A DNA stretch of 64,000 nucleotides from Solea solea (lineage: Eukaryota > Chordata > Actinopteri > Pleuronectiformes > Soleidae): contig NC_081150.1 in the NCBI RefSeq assembly GCF_958295425.1, positions 62,001-126,000 on the forward strand, read 5' to 3'. Positions 58,060 to 64,000 of this stretch are shown piece after piece. The number at the start of each line of letters is the position of its first letter. Positions within the stretch are counted from its first letter, which is position 1. Below the pieces are notes generated by a model. The model did not search any database and had not been told where the DNA came from. It was given only the letters and a program-made list of their open reading frames with translations. The position numbers and the translations under genes were made by a program.

Positions 58060-58090
<31 letters not shown>

Positions 58091-58500
58091 GCCCCCGCCG
58101 CACGGTCCGAGTGTCAGTCGCTTCCTGCCGAGCTCCGCCTGCTAGCAGCAGCTTAGCTCGTTAGCTCCAGGAAAACATTCCCGACATTTTGAGAGGCTGG
58201 TGTCGGACTATCGCTGTGTCTCCGCCGGCAACCGTGGCTGCGTCGCTCCGGGTTTGAGTCGTTCAGGCTGCCGTGCCCGCTCCTCGTCGACTTTTTTTAT
58301 CCCGGCAAATCTGGACTTTACTCCCGGAGCTCAGGACCGTCGACTCTCAGGTCGGCCGACGCTGCTCCATGCCCGCGGCTCGGTGTCTCAGCTCGGTGAC
58401 ATGTCCCGGAGCTCCGGGACGAAGTCTGTCTCAATCAAAATGTCCGACCGCAGCGCGAGGGCGCGGCCCGGAGGATTAGAGGCGGTTTAGTGGAGGTGTG
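57969..58500 (-). promoter_or_regulatory. cdc42bpb CpG-island promoter with alternating GC/AC tract in the 5' leader
   Basis: The 500 bp upstream of the start codon are strongly CpG-rich, with no TATA box. 58028-58090 consists of (CG)n(CA)n twice over, an alternating purine-pyrimidine tract that is a classic candidate for left-handed Z-DNA. In the mRNA sense it would be (GU)n/(GC)n only about 60-120 nt before the AUG. Boundaries are approximate. Confidence 0.6.
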
Positions 58501-59087
58501 AGGCGGGCTGCTGCCGGTGTGGCTGCTCGCTGCGAATATGGCTGAATCCAGGTCGGATCATCCTGAGTGAGCTGGAGACACTGAGCCACACTTCCGGTCC
58601 GCGAGACTTTCACAATAAAAGCAGCATCGTAATTCAGAGGGCAGTGAATAAGTGTGTGGTTCTTTGTGCTTTAAGTGTGAAGGAGCAAAAACCTCATCCG
58701 GAAGTGAGTTTGAGCTGCTCTGTGCTAACGTGATTACCTGTCTGTCTCTCCGTGAGGAATAGGAAGGCCCCGCCTTCCCAGACCGGAAACGCTCCAAGTA
58801 TGTGACGTCATATTGTGATTGGCGTCTGTTTAAATAACGAAACATAAATATGAATAAAATGACAACCATTAATGAACGAAGCCAAGAAAATAAAACATTA
58901 AAACAAATAAATATAAAATAAAAATAATCAGTGAAAACCATAAACTCACTCATTAATTTACTCACTCATTCACTCATCTTCCTCCACATGAGGGTCCTGG
59001 GATTAACTATTCATATACACATATATGTGTGTGTATATGTACACACACATATATACAGGGTTAGGGTTATAGGGGTTATATATATTA

Positions 59088-59118
<31 letters not shown>

Positions 59119-59490
59119 CGTATTATTATTATTATTATATATTATATATGTGATATGGAACAGTCCAATGTAAATAATAAAATAATAATAAATAAATAAA
59201 CATGAATAAACAGTCTCATGATTTTAGAAGATTTAATGATTATTTCCTGTTCAGACTGGTTTAGAGAAATGCACCACCCAGTGTACACGAGGAGGAACTA
59301 CACCACCGGATGTATGTATGTCAAAAACAGTGTCAGGTACAAAAATAACAACAAACAAATGGAGACAAGACATGTTGAAAGTCTTCAGTGTGTCCTCTGT
59401 TGTCCCTGCTGAGAGACGGAGCTGCAGCTGCTTCAAGCTGATTATCTCTAAGAAGATTAGACTGTCAGTCGTCAGGACGCTGAAAACGTC
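58501..59490. other. Gene-free spacer with TA/TG microsatellites
   Basis: No supported exon. 58560-58810 has moderate CpG content with CTTCCGG motifs (ETS-like) near 58588 and 58698. 59005-59165 is TA/TG/ATT microsatellite. 'tcctccacatgagggtcctggg' near 58980-59001 is a fragment of the dispersed repeat seen at 4105. Confidence 0.5.
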
Positions 59491-59493
59491 TTC

Positions 59494-59958
59494 ATGTCTC
59501 TACTGCTGCTGAGAGACGAGGACAGAGACGAGCTGCAGGGGGACGAGGACAGAGACAAGCTGCTGGGAGACAAGGACAAAGACGAGCTGCAGGGAGACGA
59601 GGACAGAGACGAGCTGCTGGGAGACGAGGACAGAGACGAGCTGCTGGGAGACGAGGACAGAGACGAGCTGCAGGGAGACGAGGACAGAGACGAGCTGCAG
59701 GGGGACGAGGACAGAGACGAGCTGCTGAGAGACAAGGACAGAGACGAGCTGCAGGGGGACGAGGACAGAGACGAGCTGCTGAGAGACGAGGACAGAGACG
59801 AGCTGCAGGGAGACGAGGACAGAGAAGAGCTGCAGGGAGACGAGGAAAGAGACGAGCTGTTGAGAGACGAGGACAGAGACGAGCTGCAGGGAGACGAGGA
59901 AAGAGACGAGCTGTTGAGAGACGAGGACAGAGACGAGCTGCAGGGAGATGAAGACTGA
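59494..59958 (+). repeat. 27-bp minisatellite with a continuous 154-codon frame, just upstream of the peripherin-like gene
   Basis: About 16 units of GACGAGGACAGAGACGAGCT plus GCAGGGA or GCTGGGA. The unit is 27 bp, so every frame stays open. The plus frame reads (DEDRDELQG)n from an ATG at 59494 and stops at 59956-59958, 58 bp before the prph2-like ATG. It may be transcribed as 5' leader. No evidence for a protein beyond openness. Confidence 0.85.
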
Positions 59959-60016
59959 GATGAGCTGTATGTGCTCCAGCACCTGCTGGTTGTAGCTGGT
60001 ACTGCACCTGGAGGAC

Positions 60017-61797
60017 ATGGCAGTCGGTCAGGTGACGTTCACAAAGGCGGACAGAGAGAAACTGGCTGAGCTCCTCTGGCTCCTCAACTGGATCTCCGTG
60101 CTCACCGGAGCGATGCTCTTTGCTCTGGGCGTTTTCCTCAAGATTGAGATCCAGAAGTGGCAGGAAGTGATGTCAGACCAGGAAATCCTCCACGTGCCCC
60201 ACATGCTAATGACCACGGGCGTGGCCGCCTGTGGCATCAACTTCCTGGGCGGTAAGATCTGCCTGGACTGTGCCGACACCAACAAGTTCCTGCGCTGGAA
60301 GCTGGTGATGATACCGTATGTGGTCTGCACCTTCTTCTTCACCTTCTGCATCTTGGTGGGGGCGCTCATGTGCTACAGTGTTAGCACTCAGCTGGAAGAG
60401 TCTCTATTCTTGGGCCTGAGGAACGCCATGCGCTTCTACAAGGACACTGACACGCCGGGACGCTGCTTCCTAAAGACCAGCCTGGATCTGCTGCAGATCC
60501 ACTTCCACTGCTGTGGGAACTCTGGCCACCAAGACTGGTTCAAGGTCCAGTGGGTCAGCAACCGCTACCTGGACCTGAGCAGCAGTGCTGTGCTGGAGTG
60601 AGTTCAGAAGGGTCAGGGGTCACGTGATAAAACATGAAGAATAGAAAAGAATGTCTAATGTAGCAGCTGTGGCAGTACTTCCTGTTCCTAACTCCGCCCC
60701 CTGCTCCTCCTCCTCCTCATAACATGAACCTGTGTGGCAGTACTTCCTGTTCCTAACTCTGCCCCCTACCCCTCCTACTACTTACATGAATTTGTGTGGC
60801 AGTACTTCCTGTTCCTAACTCCGCTTCCTGCCCCTCCTCCTCCTAACATGAATTTGTGTGGCAGTACTTCCTGTTCCTAGCTCCGCCCCCTGCCCCTCCT
60901 CCTCCAAACATGAATTTGTGTGGCAATACTTCCTGTTACTAACCCCGCCCCCTGCCCCTCCTCCTCCTAACGTGAACCTGTGTGGCAGTACTTCCTGTTC
61001 CTAACTCCTCCCCCTGCCCTTCCTCCTTCTAACATGAACCTGTGTGGCAGTACTTCCTGTTCCTAACTCCTCCCCCTGCCCCTCCTCTTCCTAACATGCC
61101 TGTGTTGCAGTACTTCCTGTTCCTAACTCCTCCCCCTGCCCCTCCTCTCTGCAGCCGACTCAGGAGTAACGTGGGCGGTCACTTCCTGATGGACAGCGTT
61201 CCATTTAGCTGCTGCAGCACCTTCTCACCGCGTCCCTGCATTCAGCAGCAGGTCAGCAACAGCTCCGCCCACTTTCACTATGACAAGAGGAGTCAGCTGA
61301 TGAACCTGTGGGGGCGGGGCTGTCGCCAGGCGCTGCTTGACCACTACACTGCCATCATGACGTCCATTGGTGTCACAGTGCTACTCATCTGGCTATTTGA
61401 GGTATTGCATGTGCTCAGGTGTTAGGGGGCGGAACTCGCCACCATGTGACTCCTGGTAATAATGATAGAAAACATGGAGATGAGGATAATTTGACATTAA
61501 TGATGATCTATTATTATTCTTACTCCTTCCCTGAGAGAGGCGTGTCTCTTCTTGTGCCCGCAGCTGCTGGTTCTGACGGGCATCCGGTACCTGCAGACGG
61601 CCATGGAGAACGTTCTGCGCCTGGGAGACGAACACCTGGAGTCACACGGCTGGATTCTGGAGAAGAGTTTTGCAGAAACTGCTCGTTTGAACTTGAACAT
61701 TATGAAGAATCTGGGGAAATGTTACCAGACTGAAGAACGACAACAAGACCACAACATCAACACACATGGGGCGGGGTCTGTTACCAGGCAACACTGA
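60017..61797 (+). CDS. prph2l: Peripherin-2-like photoreceptor tetraspanin (PRPH2/RDS family), 3 exons
   Basis: Disc-rim tetraspanin that shapes photoreceptor outer-segment membranes. Exons 60017-60597, 61155-61401 and 61564-61797 give 353 residues, near the 346 of human PRPH2, with the three-exon structure of the family. Four membrane segments lie at about 19-42, 61-80, 100-122 and 263-285. The large second loop has C150 in DTDTPGRC (the Cys used for intermolecular disulfides in PRPH2), C165-C166-G167, [15 protein letters not shown] and a possible N-glycan site, [16 protein letters not shown] matches TM1. The N-terminus ([20 protein letters not shown]) and tail differ from canonical PRPH2, so I favour a prph2-like paralogue over prph2 or rom1. 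AATAAA is at 61949. Confidence 0.88.
60660..61145. repeat. About 60-bp minisatellite filling prph2-like intron 1
   Basis: Eight units of 'gtgtggcagtacttcctgttcctaactccgccccctgcccctcctcctcctaacatgaa' type occupy virtually the entire 557-bp intron and end at the exon 2 acceptor. Each unit supplies its own pyrimidine-rich tract, so the intron looks like repeated acceptor-like sequence. Confidence 0.95.
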
Positions 61798-61948
61798 TGA
61801 TGTAAATGTGCTTGTTAAAGATCAGCAGTATGTGAACGTGTTAAGGAGAGAAGCGCCGCCCATCTGACCCGGGAGTCAGCGTCTATGCGTGTGTTCGTGC
61901 ATGTGTGTGTGTGTGTGCAAGTGTGTGTGTGCACGTGTGTGTTACATC

Positions 61949-61954
61949 AATAAA
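61949..61954 (+). terminator. Polyadenylation signal of the peripherin-like gene
   Basis: AATAAA at 61949-61954 lies 152 bp past the stop codon. It is followed within 30-40 bp by 'tgtctgatgtttgtctcctcc', a T/GT-rich downstream element. A TG microsatellite (about 61890-61940) precedes it. Confidence 0.75.
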
Positions 61955-61959
61955 GGGAC

Positions 61960-62410
61960 ATTTCACTTTAAATCTGTCTGATGTTTGTCTCCTCCTTGTC
62001 ACAACCTGGCTCAAAGTATGTGACAAAAAGGGAGACCACACATAGTCTGCACATCATTGAGTTTGTGACACATCACAGTTTAATTAAATTAAATTAAAGT
62101 GATCAAATACTTGAACATAATATAGAAACAAAACAGGAACAGATGATGTCGGTTGGCAGGCAGAGATCTGTGACAGAAAACAGCCCTGCTGTTCACATCC
62201 TGCCATCACATCCTGCTGGCCTCCTGTGGAACTACAGCAGCAAGACTAAAACAGGGAGACTGTTGTCATGGTAACGACCACAAGGTCTTTAGTTCCTCAG
62301 GTGACTCCTTCACTCCTTCCTCTCCTCTGCCTCCTTTTCATGTTTCCTTCACTCCCTCCTTCCCTATCACACCCGTGAACTGTCAGTGACATCACAGACT
62401 GGGGGAGGGG

Positions 62411-62441
<31 letters not shown>

Positions 62442-62510
62442 AGGTGGAGGTCTACATAGAGAGACAGAGAGAGACACACACACAGAGAGACCATGTGACC
62501 TTCAGCTGCT
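61960..62510. other. Spacer between prph2-like gene and ckb
   Basis: No exon seen. It contains a TG microsatellite (62411-62435), GA-rich repeats (62455-62490) and ordinary AT-balanced sequence. It probably includes distal ckb regulatory DNA. Confidence 0.45.
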
Positions 62511-62669
62511 CTCTGACCAATAAAATGAATGGACTGAAAATAGGAGCCAATGAGGAGCAGGGATGAGGAGGGGGCGGAGTATAAAAGACTGAGAGACGAT
62601 TTAATCTTCAAGAGAAGAAAACGACGACGACGACATCATCATCATCATCATCACAGACTGAGCAGACAG
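62511..62669 (+). promoter_or_regulatory. ckb core promoter (CCAAT, GC box, TATA) and non-coding exon 1
   Basis: Two CCAAT boxes (62517-62521 and 62547-62551), a GC box (GGGGGCGGAG, about 62570-62579) and a TATA box (TATAAAA, 62580-62586) line up at standard spacing. Transcription should start near 62610. The leader contains (CGA)n(CAT)n triplets and ends with the donor ACAG|GTAAGA at 62669/62670. A TATA-driven promoter with an untranslated first exon is the known layout of cytosolic creatine kinase genes. Confidence 0.75.
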
Positions 62670-62989
62670 GTAAGAAAACACTAACCAACCACTAACCAAT
62701 CACTAACCAATCACTACTGGTTATGATCAGAGAGAGATCTTTATTATACCTCTCTCTGTCTCTCTGTCTGTCTGTCTGTCTGTGTCTGACCTTGCAGTCG
62801 TCCTGCAGGTGTCTGTCCAGACAACAGGAATCCACTCACCCTGTGTCTCTCTCTTTCTGTCTCTCTCTGCCTGTCTGTCTGTCACTCTCTGCCTGTCTAT
62901 CGTCTGTCTGTCTGTCTGTCTCTCCATCACTGCATCATCAGCACAAACATTCAAAACATGCTGTGACTTTCATATTTTATTTATTGTCT

Positions 62990-63165
62990 GTGTTTACACC
63001 CGATTACACCTGTTTACACATGAATACACCTGTTTACACATGAGTACACCTGTTCACACATGTTTACACCTGTTCACACCTGTTCACACCCGATTACACC
63101 TGTTCACACCTATTCACACCTTTTCACACCTGATTACACCTGATTACACCTGTTCACCTGTCACG
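62990..63165. repeat. TACACCTGTTCACAC short tandem repeat in ckb intron 1
   Basis: Units of 8-16 bp ('gtttacacctgttcacacatg') run to about 63160. A (TCTG)n microsatellite lies at 62755-62930 and (GACGTGTGAC)n at 63208-63255 just before the coding exon. Confidence 0.85.
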
Positions 63166-63286
63166 TTGCTCAGATTTCTTTGAGAACAGCGGTTTACCAT
63201 TAAATGTGTGACGACATGTGACGACGTGTGACGACGTGTGACGACGTGTGACGATGTGTTCCCAGGTCGGCCGGCCAGACTTCATC

Positions 63287-63479
63287 ATGCCTTTTGGAAA
63301 CACACACAACAAGCTGAAGATGAACTATTCGGCAGAGCAGGAGTTTCCTGACCTCAGCCTGCACAACAACCACATGGCTAAGGTTCTCACACCTGAAATG
63401 TACGCCAACCTGAGGGACAAGGAGACTTCCAGTGGATTCACCCTGGATGATGCCATCCAGACCGGTGTTGACAACCCAG
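63287..63479 (+). CDS. ckb: Creatine kinase, brain-type-like, first coding exon (partial gene)
   Basis: Cytosolic phosphagen kinase that regenerates ATP from phosphocreatine. The exon opens [20 protein letters not shown] and continues [19 protein letters not shown] and [17 protein letters not shown], ending after codon 64 plus one base. That is the conserved first coding-exon boundary of vertebrate cytosolic CK genes (DNPG|H). The acceptor is at 63265/63266. B-type rather than M-type is preferred from LTPEMY/FTLDD and the synteny with CDC42BPB (human 14q32), but one exon cannot exclude ckm. The remaining exons lie beyond the window. Confidence 0.85.
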
Positions 63480-64000
63480 GTAACAGTCCTTAACCCCATA
63501 AAGTCACCCAAGCAGTCCTGGTAAGTCCTTCCTTAAACCACAAAAACACCTGGCAGGTAAAACTCGTCCATATACTGACCACTTCCTGAGTCCAGATAAA
63601 GTTTCACCTCACCTGGTAATCCTAAATCCAGTAAATCCTTCCCTCACACTCAGCAATAACTAGCGATGGCTCTGGATCCTGCAGTCATGGAGTTATAGGG
63701 ACCTGCAGATCAAGGACAGAGAGGTTGTCTGTATAAGTCTTCAGCAAACCAGAACACCTTTTCTCTGGACCAGATCTTAGACCAGAGATCTTTGGAGTTC
63801 AGCTGCTACTTATTCATATAATCTTTAATTGGATTGCCTCGTTAGATGAGGTTAATATCTGCTCGTTAATTCCCTTACAGGAAGAAGGGAAGGGGGAGGG
63901 GTATTTACTTCCTCTCTGATCACTCCATTAATCCTCCACAGAAAATCCAACTTAATGAAGTGAGCAACATCTCTTGTAAACATGTTCTAATGGAAAGCGA
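63480..64000. other. ckb intron 2 (window end)
   Basis: After the donor GTAACA at 63480 no further creatine kinase exon is recognisable. The sequence is unique-looking, moderately AT-rich, with no repeat array. Confidence 0.6.

Noticed and set aside
59472..60018. Minus-strand frames of 171-172 codons over the 27-bp array
   Set aside because: Unit length is a multiple of three, so frames stay open trivially; they also run antisense into the peripherin-like start.
60017..61797. Assignment to rom1 or canonical prph2
   Set aside because: C150 and the CCG/PFSCC loop fit PRPH2-type proteins better than ROM1, but the N-terminus and C-tail differ from canonical PRPH2, so a prph2-like paralogue is preferred.

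Overview
The window is nuclear DNA from a ray-finned (teleost) fish, probably a percomorph with a compact genome. The genes are split by GT-AG introns, many only 70-200 bp long. The proteins are vertebrate orthologues, and most of their human counterparts lie on chromosome 14q (PPP4R4, SERPINA10, XRCC3, BRF1, BTBD6, VIPAS39, CDC42BPB, CKB). Introns and spacers are crowded with dinucleotide repeats, minisatellites, tRNA-derived SINEs, LINE fragments and small DNA transposons. All exon coordinates come from reading splice sites and translated frames by eye; no alignment was run.

Layout: ppp4r4 (+, 660-8518, 25 coding exons) converges on a serpina10-like serpin (-, 9306-11065). Next come xrcc3 (-, 12683-15986), with a hAT transposon in intron 3, and brf1 (+, 17768-30903, 18 exons). 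brf1 carries two antisense guests: a broken gene for a secreted ZP-N-like protein in intron 1 (about 18.0-23.0 kb) and intact btbd6 in intron 5 (24151-26389). A TIR transposon lies between brf1 and vipas39 (+, 33251-36533). vipas39 ends tail-to-tail with cdc42bpb (-, 36915-57968, 37 exons). Past the cdc42bpb CpG-rich promoter is a peripherin-2-like tetraspanin gene (+, 60017-61797). The window ends inside a creatine kinase gene, ckb-like (+, promoter about 62.5 kb, first coding exon 63287-63479).

The genes do not form one pathway. They cover phosphatase regulation (ppp4r4), a secreted serpin, homologous recombination (xrcc3), RNA polymerase III initiation (brf1), ubiquitin-ligase adaptor function (btbd6), endolysosomal trafficking (vipas39), Cdc42-to-actomyosin signalling (cdc42bpb), photoreceptor disc structure (prph2-like) and energy buffering (ckb). 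What links them is conserved neighbourhood.

The most interesting signals are: the decaying antisense ZP-N-like gene, with one nonsense codon and at least two single-base frameshifts; a roughly 1.4-kb, 25-bp minisatellite in cdc42bpb intron 1 whose unit matches the terminus plus target site of a small transposon found intact 37 kb away; a hAT element with a perfect 8-bp target-site duplication and a second copy that still carries a BED zinc-finger exon; splice sites set directly against long TG repeats in several genes; and an xrcc3 stop codon that lies inside its own AATAAA signal.
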